DNA from: Isohypsibius dastychi
Lineage: Eukaryota > Tardigrada > Eutardigrada > Parachela > Isohypsibiidae
NCBI GenBank assembly: GCA_034696485.1
Contig: JAQIWT010000545.1
Span: 1 to 18,413 of the forward strand
Length of the DNA stretch: 18,413 nucleotides
Reading direction: 5' to 3'
A program made the translations under genes and the position numbers. The notes under the pieces were generated by a model, which saw only the letters and a list, made by a program, of their open reading frames with translations, searched no databases and was not told the origin of the DNA. Numbering within the stretch: the first letter of the stretch is position 1; each line of letters begins with the position of its first letter. This document shows, one piece after another, positions 1 to 11,500 of the stretch.

Positions 1-265
1 AGTCTGATTGATTTGGTGGGTGTCCTACGGAATTCTGCTGCGTTTGGTGTCCTACGGAATACCGTGGAATGCTCGTAGGCAATTTGGCAATTTCGAGTTT
101 TTTTGTCGATTTTCTCACATTGCGAATGTTTGAAATATGTCCACGGTTTTGAAAATTTCAGGAATTTGAGAGTTCAGATTTGATAATACGTTAGTTAGTA
201 GTTTTACATGGTTTAATACAGCCTTTTTAAATGTTTATGAAAATTCATTGAACACGGTATTGCAG
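1..265 (+). other. Probable intron or upstream part of the QSOX-like gene
   Basis: This stretch is AT-rich and ends in a plausible acceptor (tattgcag). I could not recognise any thioredoxin-domain exon in it. It contains a 15-bp perfect direct repeat, GGTGTCCTACGGAAT, at 19-33 and 46-60. Confidence 0.4.
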
Positions 266-1242
266 CGCTCTCGAGCATGGCCGCCACCAATCCTGTCCAA
301 GCTTTCACAGAAGCTATTCTTCGGGCTGACGCAGCATTGGCATCCCGTTTGGGAATGCCCCTCAAAACCAAGCTTGCCATGACATACGACGACCGCGATT
401 CACAACAACAACAAACGGTTCCCTCTCCGTTCGCCATCACAGCGCCTCAGTTCACAAAAGTGGATATCCAAGACCTAGATTCCGCAATCATTCACTCCTT
501 CACCGTCGAAATCGGTCAGCGAGGCCCACTGACAGCAGAGCAGTTCACAGCTCTCAAACGTTTTGTCACAGCAGTCATCCGTTGGGTCTCCGTCAAACCT
601 TCGACTTTGGCAGGGCTCCAGCGTTTAAACTACGAGCTCCAGAGAAGACCATCCATAACTGGAGCTGAAATTGTTTTAATCTTGGAGAGTGGCGGGCTAA
701 GGAAAAGTCAGGGTGAGATAGAATGGCACAACTGTCGAAGCACCACTCCAAACCGCAGAGGATACCCCTGTGGACTCTGGCAGGTGTTCCACACTATGAC
801 GGTTCGAGCTTACGAGGAATCCGATACCGACCCACAAACCAGGAATGCATTTGGACCAGAAGCAGAAGGGTCATTGACAGCCATCGTGGGATACATCCAG
901 CATTTCTTTGCATGCGGTGAATGTTCGAGAAATTTCATGAAAGGAGTACAGAAAATTCGCGGGGCACAGACTGGTCAAGCTTACATGTCAAATATGGATG
1001 CTGTGCTGTTCATGTGGCGTTCGCACAATACTGCCAACAAGTTTTTAGCTGGGGACCAAACGGAGGACCCATCGTACCCAAAAGTGCAGTTCCCCACCCC
1101 TGCACAATGTTCTGCATGTAGAATCAGCCAGCACGGAACAAGTGAAGCCTCTGCAATCGACTGGGACCAGGAAAATGTCGTGGAATTTCTGAGACGGTTC
1201 TATGGAGCTGGTGATGCTGACCCTGTAGATCTTCTTGGGTGA
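266..1242 (+). CDS. QSOX: Quiescin sulfhydryl oxidase (QSOX-like), 3' part: helix-rich region + Erv/ALR domain
   Basis: QSOX enzymes form disulfides in secretory proteins: thioredoxin domains oxidise the client and pass electrons to an FAD-bound Erv domain and then to O2. Counting from the ATG at 277, residues ~66-135 match the helix-rich region (DLDSAIIHSFTVEIG, then TALKRFV). Residues ~150-281 match the Erv domain: RGYPCGLWQVFHT (161-173), the redox pair CGEC (213-216), the FAD-binding HNTAN (250-254), YPKVQFPT and CSAC (278-281). The tail WDQENVVEFLRRFY also aligns with QSOX. No thioredoxin CxxC domain is present, so this is not the whole gene. An acceptor (tattgcag, ending at 265) precedes an exon in the same frame, and I prefer an internal exon over a true start at 277. 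The stop is TGA 1240-1242. No C-terminal membrane anchor is visible. An alternative donor at 1239 is discussed in the findings. The family call is firm; the 5' boundary is not. Confidence 0.85.
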
Positions 1243-1976
1243 AACCGTCAGAAATTTGGTTAGTCCTTTAGATTTTGAGATGTTGATGAAATTTGCTTTT
1301 ATGATATTTGCTTTTAATTATTCCTCAATTAATTTTTGAGGAATTTTGAAACATGAAATATTCGAAGTACCGTTTTTTTCCCGATAAAGAATGGAACCCG
1401 TTTATGTTTGGCATGTTTTAGGCCACCAGATAAAGCTTCGATCAATCACTTTGCCAAAACATCTTAGAGCAGGTTGAAATGAGGAATCTCGCTGCATTTC
1501 CGAACGCGCGTAAAATGTTGCCGTATGATTGTGATACGTACAGCAGGCAGCTGCATTGTTGACTTTTTGGTTTTATGATCACGCAAGTGCCGTGACACTC
1601 AGACATGTCCGGCGATCAATATGCCGTTTAACGTTTAATTCGTCCAACCTTCCGCCGTAAAACATGCGGGCAAGTTCATTGTTCTCCATCAAGCGCCAAA
1701 ATGGACCTGCGGCAATTGGTGCTCTTAATCGACCGCAGTCGAAGACACACCAGTGCAAGGGGTTCAGTTGCCACCTCTCTGGACGAACCACACAAGGGGG
1801 CGATGGTTGAGTCAAACCAACCTCCGCCTTCATCTGGTAATAAGCTGTTGTGAATCCGGTTTTGCGAAATTCATACCGTGTCTGAAGACGCAGTTTATCA
1901 TTTAATAACAAGCCTTCTCGAGAAGTTTGATACCACCTGACAAGTGAGCAACTGTTTACAAATCAGATTTGCTAAA
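1243..1976 (+). other. Intergenic spacer: QSOX 3' flank and RIMBP 5' UTR/promoter region
   Basis: The two genes lie in the same orientation about 730 bp apart. No AATAAA is seen just after the QSOX stop; only GATAAA variants occur, near 1383 and 1428. An in-frame TGA at 1938-1940 lies upstream of the RIMBP ATG. A tttacaaatcag sequence ending at 1966 could be a 5' UTR acceptor. A 110-codon open frame on the minus strand (1579-1911) has no recognisable domain and is not called. Confidence 0.5.
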
Positions 1977-2570
1977 ATGAAACGGACAGCGACCCGCGCC
2001 AATTCATCTCCCGCTGGACATCCGGAACCTGACTCCTCCTCAGGAACCGATTTCGACCACAGAATTCCCAGTCGCATTCGTCCACCCGCATCAACAGCTG
2101 AAGAGAAAAGAAAGTCGTTCAGGCAGAACAGCGCAGTTTCCAGCGAGAAACGAACGGAATTCCAGCTGGCGCAGTTGAAGGCGTTGAATGTGGAACTGCA
2201 AGCTAAACTTCGCCAGAAAACTTCCGAAAACAGTCACCTACAACTTGAACTGTCCAAAGTCAAGGCGGAAAGCACTCGTGAAGTACGACAGGCGACACTG
2301 CTGCAAAAGAAAGCGACGGAGCAAATGGCTCGCATGCTGAAACACGCGGAGGATGTCATCAAGGAAAAAGAGAGAATCATCAGGAATCAACAGGAGAATT
2401 TGGGGAGAATGAGCAAGTCTGGCACGACACGAGCCAACTCATTCAATGGATCGAATACGAGGAAACAGTTCTCCGAATCGAATAAACCAATGCCGCGATC
2501 AAATTCCTTGAGGAATCCACCCTCCTTCACAATAGCTTCCAATTCCCCAAAGAATCTCCAAACTGTTCCT
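1977..2570 (+). CDS. RIMBP: RIMBP exon 1: start codon, basic/Ser-rich N-terminus, first coiled coil
   Basis: Residues 1-198. ATG 1977 has A at -3 (gctaaaATGA) and an in-frame stop 39 bases upstream. Residues ~57-142 form a long charged heptad-rich helix ([17 protein letters not shown], then [20 protein letters not shown]), like the N-terminal coiled coil of RIMBPs. A Ser/Asn/Arg-rich tail follows. The exon ends in phase 0 at a perfect gtaagt donor (2571). Without the splice the frame stops at once (GTA AGT TGA). Confidence 0.8.
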
Positions 2571-5500
2571 GTAAGTTGATGATGATAGGATTGAGTTGTT
2601 TTGAACGCAAAAAAATCCATATTCCCTGGGTGGTATGTAGGGGGATGGGAATAAATTTCGGTCATTTTTATGGGATCCAGTGGGGCAGACTTCATTGATT
2701 GTTTTCGTGTGTTTTTTTGAGCGGGTAAATAACTCTTAGAAATGAATGATATCCCAGCTTGTCTGATCGTTGATCGTTTGGATTATTATTCCACGGCGCT
2801 ATTAGCGGCCTTAAGATAAATCGCTGACACTTCGGACGAAGGATTATTACCTTAAAGCTGTTTCACTTCCGGTTGGTCAGTGTTTTCCAAACAATTTCGC
2901 ATGAAACGCTATTTGGTAAGAAACTGTATAACCATATTGTAAATTTTCGCTGGAGCATCAAGTTTTTTTCTCGACTTTATAGCTTTGACTGTTAAGCCCG
3001 ATACTACGTGAAATTTCGAGCTGCGATTACACGGAACTGCTTTACGAATTAGCACTTAGTCTGGAATTCACAGCTTCGTTGTGTTTGTCTTCTGTCATTG
3101 CTGGTTACACAATTTAATATACAATGCAATATTTCTTACTCTATGTAGTATTCAGAGGTCACCAGAATTACTTTGGTGTAAAATCAGTTAGACCTGATGG
3201 ATGGACAGCTCACAAGTCAGATAAATAGTCATTTCGTATCTTATTAAATCGCTTGTCCTACTTTGAGCCAACATAGAACATAGAACAATGGAAACATATT
3301 TTTTGATTTCCTTTGAAGTCGTATTGAAAGTTAAGTTCGGTGGTGGGTGTATCATTTTCTTCTTTGAAAAAAATTGAAATATTCGGTGATGAACTTTCAA
3401 ACTCATCGCTTTCGTTCACGAACATCTTGTTGAAAGTTTTACTTCGTTAGATTCGGTTTTGAGAATGGCGATGTAAATGACGGCCTTATGCCAAAGTGAT
3501 GTCTTCTTGGAAAAAGCGCAGTTTTTCGCCCAAGTGACTTGCTGAATATTAAGTAGTGTCGAATTGCAAGGACGGATACACTTGAAAGGACTGTTAATTC
3601 GATCGCTTGGACAAGATGGGATAAAAAACACTAATGTTAAGGACATCCCATTTCCATTCATATCCCCCAAAAGAGCGCTTTATAAACTCGCCTCTTCGAA
3701 AATGGAACCCACTTGTCAATATGGATTTTTATTGCCTCACACTCGTAAACAACCAAATTTTTGAACCGCTTTTTCTCTCTCATTTTTTTCAAGGTTATGA
3801 ATGTGAAATTCAATGTTTCAGGAAATTCAACATCAGGAATATTTATCAAGGCAGTCTTCTACCGGAAGTTATATCTTGAATCTGTCACAGAAAAGCGCCG
3901 TTTTGAGGCGGAAAGATAACGACGAGGATGATAAATATCTTCTTTCCCCTCAGGTGAGTTCCCGTTATCGGATCCGTTGTATTTGTACGTACCGTAGTAT
4001 AATACGCAAGCTGTTATCTGTTAGTCCCCGTGCATGGTTCCACATTTTATTTAAACTGAAATTTCGGAGTTTCAAAGAATGCGGATGGTTCAATAAGATT
4101 TGAAATCAAAACCCGGTCTGTTTATCCAGAAACTTGCTAATCCGGTATCACGGCAGTGAGTGCCTTCTTTGTACGACCAGTTTTGAATTCCAGGGGTCTC
4201 CGAATTTGTTATTGGAGAACTCCTCTCGAATATCTGAAAATGTCAAGATAACCGGCGTGTAATATTTTGAAGAGTTGCTCATCGTGGCGTGCGACAGCTA
4301 GCAGGTCAAAAACTTGAGCCGACTGGTTTATGCACTGTTTTTAGCTATGTCTGCAGCTAACTACTGAAGTCAGTCAGTCAATCATAATTCAGAAGAGATG
4401 TTTTTAAGTTCGTTCAGTAATGTCCAAATACCCGCCTCACACTACCCAAATTCTACCAGAACACTAAGTTCCTCGTGGTAGGATATCAAGCAAGCCTGGC
4501 TGAAGTTCAGCTAACGTAGGTTTTTGTTCAGTGCTTTTGTCAACATGATCAGTCATAGCCGTACATGGTCTTTACATCGTTAAATCAGCGAAGTGGGAAA
4601 TGATTCCCAGTCCACACAGGAAGTTGAAATGAATCGTCAAAATTTGTAATTCCTTTATATAGTTTTATCACTGACCATAGGTATTTCGTGCTAGTTTCGT
4701 GTACCGTTTTATCGCTCTGTGTTAACACGGCCTCACGCCTTTTCTTTTCAGAATTCGCTGAAATCTACCCGAAGCCCCTTGAAACCGCTCCGAAGTCGGT
4801 GAGCGTCAGAGTGACCACACCTGCTCAAGTCCCATGATCTCATATTTTGGTTATATTCTGCATCTACGCTCATTTTCTGCCACATGTGATATTTGGAATT
4901 GATATTAATTATCCCATGTGATGAATGGAATCACCAAGAAGCTCCAGCACGTTTTCAGTCCACAAGCATGGCAGCAGCTGATCGCCTTACGCGCTCAGAT
5001 TGAGGAGCTTAATACCGCACCGGAAGTACGTACGTGTTTTCCAGAACTCAGCTGGATCAAAACTTCAATATTGGATTTTTTCCAGGAAGTCACGCTCAAG
5101 AAACAGTCTAATCTAGACCATCGTTTTATTCACGTACCGCCACCGATGCGCTTATCAGAAGCGGAACCGGAAGAGTTTTCGGTGAGTTCTCTAGTTCTTT
5201 TGTTCTTGTAGCAAATCGCAGACAAAACAACAAAACAGCGCCATCTATGTTTATTTTCAATTGCCTCCTCCAGCATGATCCACTCAGTAGACCGGAAGTC
5301 ATCAATTAGTATGCTCGTCGTAATGCGTGTGTTTTCATTTATGATGGATGATCCCGGAAGCCGTTGACATGGGCGATACAGAAATAGTCGTCCATTGATC
5401 AATCGTGAAACAATATCATTTTGCGTCATCGGCATTACGCGCGCATACGTTTACCATCAGAAGGGAATCGATTACGCTGTGTGACCTTTTTCCCTCCTTA

Positions 5501-8500
5501 GAATATCTGCTCGTCATTTCCAGATGCATTCTCGATATGTTTTTCAGTGAGTGGCGTGGCGTTGTTCCAGATATGTTCCCACTGCATTATGCATGCCAAA
5601 CATACGAGCTCGAGAGGATTTCTATCCCAGACAGAGCCGTTCGCTTTTTCTCCTCTTCTCAAACTGGGATAGAGCGTGGCAGGGAGAGACGAGACGAGAC
5701 GCGCCGTTCGGAAACCAGTGAGATTTATCGATCCAGCTCTCTCGATTCTGACGGAATGGGGAAGCGTATTCCTGTTCCTTATCCTAGCTCAACCACCTTC
5801 CCCTAGCTCTCCGTCATCTTACATTCAGTTGGTCAAAACTATCTTATTCCAAACTTTTTCTGATTTCCCCACATTCGCGAACTAAACTCGCTGTTAAATC
5901 TCGGAATTCTAACGGATGCTCAATTGACAAAATTCGCTGACTTCATTGCTCGTTCGGAATTATTACCCGTTGGATTACGTGTTCATCTCAACATTATTCA
6001 TTGAGACTTGTGTTCGGTGAGTTCTTGTCGAATGTTGGCCCGGTCTGACTCGGAAAGTTGTGGATATGTTAAATAGTGTCTTAACTAAATGGCAAATTCG
6101 CACTCAATCTGGATCATTGCAAAAGCTCGCTTCAATTCAGACCGTCTCTCTTTTGCTGCTTTTAATCGTTTGTCCTCCCTTTCACCTTCTCCACCCCTCT
6201 TAACGTCCTCATCACAGCTGCAGGCACATTTTACGGAAACACAAGCACGACGGACTTCCCGTAGTCTGAGGTCCCGTTTCTTATCATATGAATAAAAATG
6301 TCGTTTGCGACAACCATTTTCGTCACTTTTCCCGCCGAGGCTCTCTTCAGCGCTGTCAATAGTTCAGTCCCCCGTTTCCGGCCAAAGCTTCCCGAAATGG
6401 AATAAATTTGACGAGTCGACAGAAATGACGAACATTTGTGCTTCTAAATTTTTGATTCGGGTTCCTCAGAACACTGAGTTCTTCGCTCGGAAAAACCAGT
6501 TTTCATTCCGAAGTTTTGATTTCAAACTATTTAGTAAAGCCGTCTGAGACGGTTTTAGAACTGACCTCGCGACTGAAGCTCTCGGTTTGCCAGGGGACCC
6601 AGCTACTTGATCGAGCAATATTTTGAAGACCTGGAAATTTTAAAAACCCAGTTCAGCGAAGGGTTCTGGCCTGTCAAGCTGAAACAACGAGTGAACAAAC
6701 GACTTGTTTTTTTACAAGGATGCAGAGTTTCAGGGAAAACCTATTGTTTTTTCAGTGGGTTCTCAGGATTTCGTGCAAGGCTTTCGAATCCGTTGTTGCG
6801 AATGTCGGTTATATTTGTGAAACTCAGCTCAGCTGAATGAAAATGAGTGCTGTGGTGTTGTATCTCGAGGAATGTTTGCCCGGAACAATCGCAGCTAATC
6901 CAAGAAGCGACGTCACTTTTGGGGGGTTGGCATTTGGACGAATTTGTTGACCAACTGTCGAGAAATACACAAAAAGAACTTGTCCGAATAAATTTGACTT
7001 GTCTCAAGCGCTGAGCGTTAAAGCTAGGGAATGGAGAAGAAGAAGAAGGAAGAAGGAGAAAAGAGGCTAAAAGGCTTTTCTTCCTCTCTCACGGTCTGTT
7101 TTGTGTTTGCAGAAATCCGAGTATCGCAAGTTACTAGCGTTGAATAAGGAGCTCTTTAAAGAGACTGATGAACTTCGGAGCCATCTCCTGGAACATCAAC
7201 ATGTAAGTTGTAAAGAAAGAAAAACTGCTTCCTTTGATCTCTGGACTTTTCAACAAGAGAAGAGGGAACCACGGGGTTTTGGTTGAAAATAAAAATGGAT
7301 TTTTCTGCTTCTTTTCTACTCGTTTTTCGATTCGTGAATACAATTCAGAGCGCTGTCATTATGGGAATATATTACATAAGTGGACTGACGGGAAAGGGAG
7401 AAGAGGGATGGATACAGATAACGAGTCGCTTTTGGCTCCTGGAAAGAACATGTTTGGTGTCGGCAAATATTTTACACGCTTGATGCCACATGTTTGTAGA
7501 TAGCGTGCATCACTAGAGTTTTTCCATGATGTATAGGCGTTTTCATTGAGATGGATGTTGCTGAGCTCAGCAGTCGCCATCTCCCACTTTCAGCTCACTT
7601 GCTTCACGCTATTCGACACTCATCATTGGAATTATGGGTTTGACTCGTCATAAAAGGAACGAATTAGTCAGCCTCAACCCCAGGTTTAAATTTAAGATTA
7701 GATTGGGCCGGTGAAGGCGATTAAAAATTAATCAACGGAAATCTCACTCTGACGGGCGTTCTTTGTTCTGATATTTTAATATTTCCAAGAGATTCTTGTT
7801 TTGTTATATATTTCGCTGAGATGATGTGGTTGGGCAAAAATAGAAACATGACTTAGTATCGAGTTACCAGGAAATTATGAGCGAGGAGGAATTAAATGGG
7901 AGTTGAGTACTGCTTCGGTTCGGGTCGGCCATTTTAAGGCAAAAGAGACGGAGAGACCGAGACTGGAGTTGTCAACGAGTGAGAATAAGTTGATTTGATT
8001 GGTTGGGGGTGCAAGCATTGACCTTTTGGGAAAGCAATTAAGAGCCACGCAAGAACAGATGAAGGTGTCGTACACGATATTCGTTGAAGGGAGCGATCTA
8101 AAAATAATGTTAGACAGCTGCTACTTTGGAGACTTGCAACTAGGCTCCTCGTCGATGTGGTTCGCTGACGCAGTCAAAGGCTTTTGGGAGCACGGGAGAA
8201 AATGATTTAAATTGCTGGTGGCACGAGGCTCTTTCTTTTTTTCTTTCGGGAATTAATTGATTGACCGACATGCGCAAGTGAAACATCACCCCCCCCCCCC
8301 CCCCTCCCCACCATCAGGATTTTTACCCTTTCAAGGTACCGCAAAATTATTTTGTGAACCCCCCCCCATTCTTTTTGGACGTACAAGAATACTTTCAAAA
8401 TGACCGAGCATTTTGCAGTTTCTAAAAAGTGGTAGAAGAAGCGGGGTTCAAAGTCGTGGGGGGGGGGGGGGGCTGTGAGTGCAAGCGTTCATTTAAAATT

Positions 8501-11500
8501 TAGGAAAATGGTGGAAGACCGTTTTTTGGTGGGTACATTGGCCTCAGGGGAGAAGTGGCCGTAATTGACTTGAATAATGGCGATCAGAATTAATCTATTT
8601 GATTTTGCCACCAAAGTGATACTTTCCAAATGAAACAAAAGAATTTCCGGCGTAATCAATCCTGTTTGCAATTATATGTTTGCTCTCGAGTGCCGATCCA
8701 CATTCCACACGAGACGAGGATGATGTGGATGATGATTGACTGGGTGATGTTGAATGAGTTTGGCGGACCTTTTTTCCTCTCTTCCTCTCACTCACCGCAG
8801 AAAAAAATCCTTCGCCTTTCGGGAATGCGGCGTATTTTTCTTTCCTCCAGCTAGGATCGATAGAGTCCTCAGCCGGGCTGCGTATAACCGGGAATACGAT
8901 ACACTAGTCCAGGATTTTCACTCTTGCCGTTAAAAGAATTTTTTCCGTCGAAATCGATTCATATTCTGCATTTCTTATTGATTTATCAAGTGCAAATAAA
9001 ATGAAAACTTCCTAGCATCAGATCCGGTTTAACTCTGGAGTTTTGTTCGTGGTTGAGTTTTCCCGGAAAATATGTTCCATAATATAAGAATTGAATCGTA
9101 AAAATTAAGAGAGTAAATAAAATAAGCGCCTACAAGCTTATCAAGTACATCTCCCCCGTGCAAGTCCGTCCTGTCTGCCCTGCCGGAACATGCTTTCTAT
9201 TCCCAGAAGAGTGCTGTGCAACCCATTCTATGTCGAACAGATCGATTAGGAATAGAAAGATCCTTTGCCTTTATTCCGCTTCTTTCAAATCCATATGTGC
9301 CTAACCCGGGAAGTCATGTCTTTTTAAAATGAAACAGCCAAAGTTGAACGCATGAAACCTCCTAAAATTTTGACGAAGCGTTTAATTTTGTTTTGTTTCA
9401 AATTTGACTGACTCCAAAAACGGGTCAAAATTTTGATTAATTTAACTTACAGACGGTTTATTGAAAGATCAACTTTGCATTTCTTATTGTTTAACCCGAA
9501 TAGCATTTTTTAGGCTTTTTCTTTTTGTAGGTTATAGATGAGATTTGCGTATTGAAGAGAGCGGTGTTGAGTTTGTCACTCACTTGCCAGTCAATCAAAA
9601 GTGAGCGTGATGAATATTGGGGAAAAGCCGGCAACCTGGATCCGCTAAACAAGGTAATTCTCATTTTGTACATGGGTGATGACATGTTATGCATGTGTGC
9701 TGGCGTTGCATTTTTACATCCCATCTTCTCTTCTCATACTCGGACCATTTTTGCAGTGCATGCGTGAGGCCGCTGAAAAGCGGAAAGAACTTGAACGCGA
9801 GTATCAGGAGACACAAAGTCTTCTCAAGGAAAAGGAAGCGGAGATCACTCAGCTACAAAAAGTACGTTTTCCGGCCATCCCAACTCGTCTCTCGTAATGC
9901 AGTACTGAACCCAGTCATGAATCAATAAATAATTCTCTTTTAAATTCATGATTATTATCGTGCTAAAAATAAAAACCTATTGCAAAAGCTGGACCACAAA
10001 ACACTGCGTTCGACGTTTTGCGATCCATCGTTAGACTGGTTTTCGAAGTTTTTATCGTGTTTCATCTTCTGCCGTTTTTTTGTCATTTTGAAAACTTACA
10101 AAAATCTTACTGAAATTCTGTACTCTAATAACTGGATAAACTGAAGTCATCAGTTTTTAATCTAATGTTTGCTCTTTTCAGTATGAAGCCATCGGGAAGA
10201 AGAAAAGTAAAGAAGAAACCGATGTTCTTCAGGTGAGTTGCTTTTGCTGGATTCCCCAAAATTATTTCGAGAGGGAGAAAGAAGCTCTGTGTTTTTTGGA
10301 ACACGCAATTTCATTTTATCAAAACGGAGATTTTTTCTCAGTACATTCTGGTGGAATGATTGTTACTGATGAAGAAACAACGGGAGAAACTGAAATATCC
10401 TTTGTGATTAGGCTCAATCTCAGATGCGCGAACTGAAAAAACTCGGTGAGCTGCAGTCTGTCAAAATGGAAGAAATTGGCCTTGAATTGGATTCACTTCA
10501 ACGTCGAGCTCGCACAAAGTCCGTCGCAACTGTCACTTCATCTGAAGTGCAAACTTCCCCCGAATCCGGAACGTCCACCCCGGATTCGTCACTTGGCCAT
10601 CATAGCGGGAGTGTCCGGTTGGTCAACGGTGATGTGGGCGGGTCTAAACAGCAGACGACCACCAAATCGCGGATGGTCAACCATAAGAACGACTCCGGGC
10701 TTGGTAAGATTGGTTAATGACAATTATTCTAATCCGCGTTTGGATAAAGTTTTGTTTAAATTGTTTTTGTTTAAATTCTTTAATCTTCACCCTGTTTTGT
10801 TATTTATTTATTTTAGTTGAAATAAGAACAAAACTGAATTTCTGAAAACTCGACCGTTAAAGTATCGTTTAAATTTGCAGTTTCACTGTTCCATTCTGAA
10901 CTGCGTGACGATCGAATTCCCAAAAGTTCATTCTTTTCCCCAAAAGTTCCTTCAGAGCATTTGAACCAATAACTGTAATTAAAAATTCTGCTCAGTCATG
11001 GTACATATTTCTTCAGGAGTCATTTCAGTTCCCCGAATTCAACTGATCGGTTTGGTTATACGTATGATTAAACTGATCAGTAAGCACTAACATTGATATT
11101 GCAATTTCATTTTTCCGCGCTCGTATCTCATAATTTGCGCATCTTGTAACCACGAACGTCGATGATAATGGAGGAGTGACTGTGTGCTTTTTAGCAGGTT
11201 CCAGTTTGGATGAGTCCATCTCATCACGCAAATCCGATCACATTACCGCCACCAGGTAATAAAACATGTCTGATTGCTCTTACCGTTCGCTCGCCTTCAA
11301 AATCCGTCGTCGGAAATTATCGATCTCCAGACCGCACTGTGAAAATATTGTTTTTCCTGAAAATTGATTTGTCCACTTGATTCACATTTTCCATCGATGG
11401 GAATCTTTTCATAACAAACCCATTGTCTTCTTCCAGACCCCGCCATCACCTGGCGCACCATCCTCTCGCGGAAAGTGTCTCGGACCGAACATCGGAGAAG

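Noticed and set aside
1579-1911. Minus-strand 110-codon frame between the two genes
   Set aside because: No recognisable domain, no splice or poly(A) context, and composition unlike the called exons.
5405-5806. Plus-strand 133-codon frame in intron 5
   Set aside because: No domain, and no acceptor/donor pair that fits the phase-0 chain from exon 5 to exon 6.
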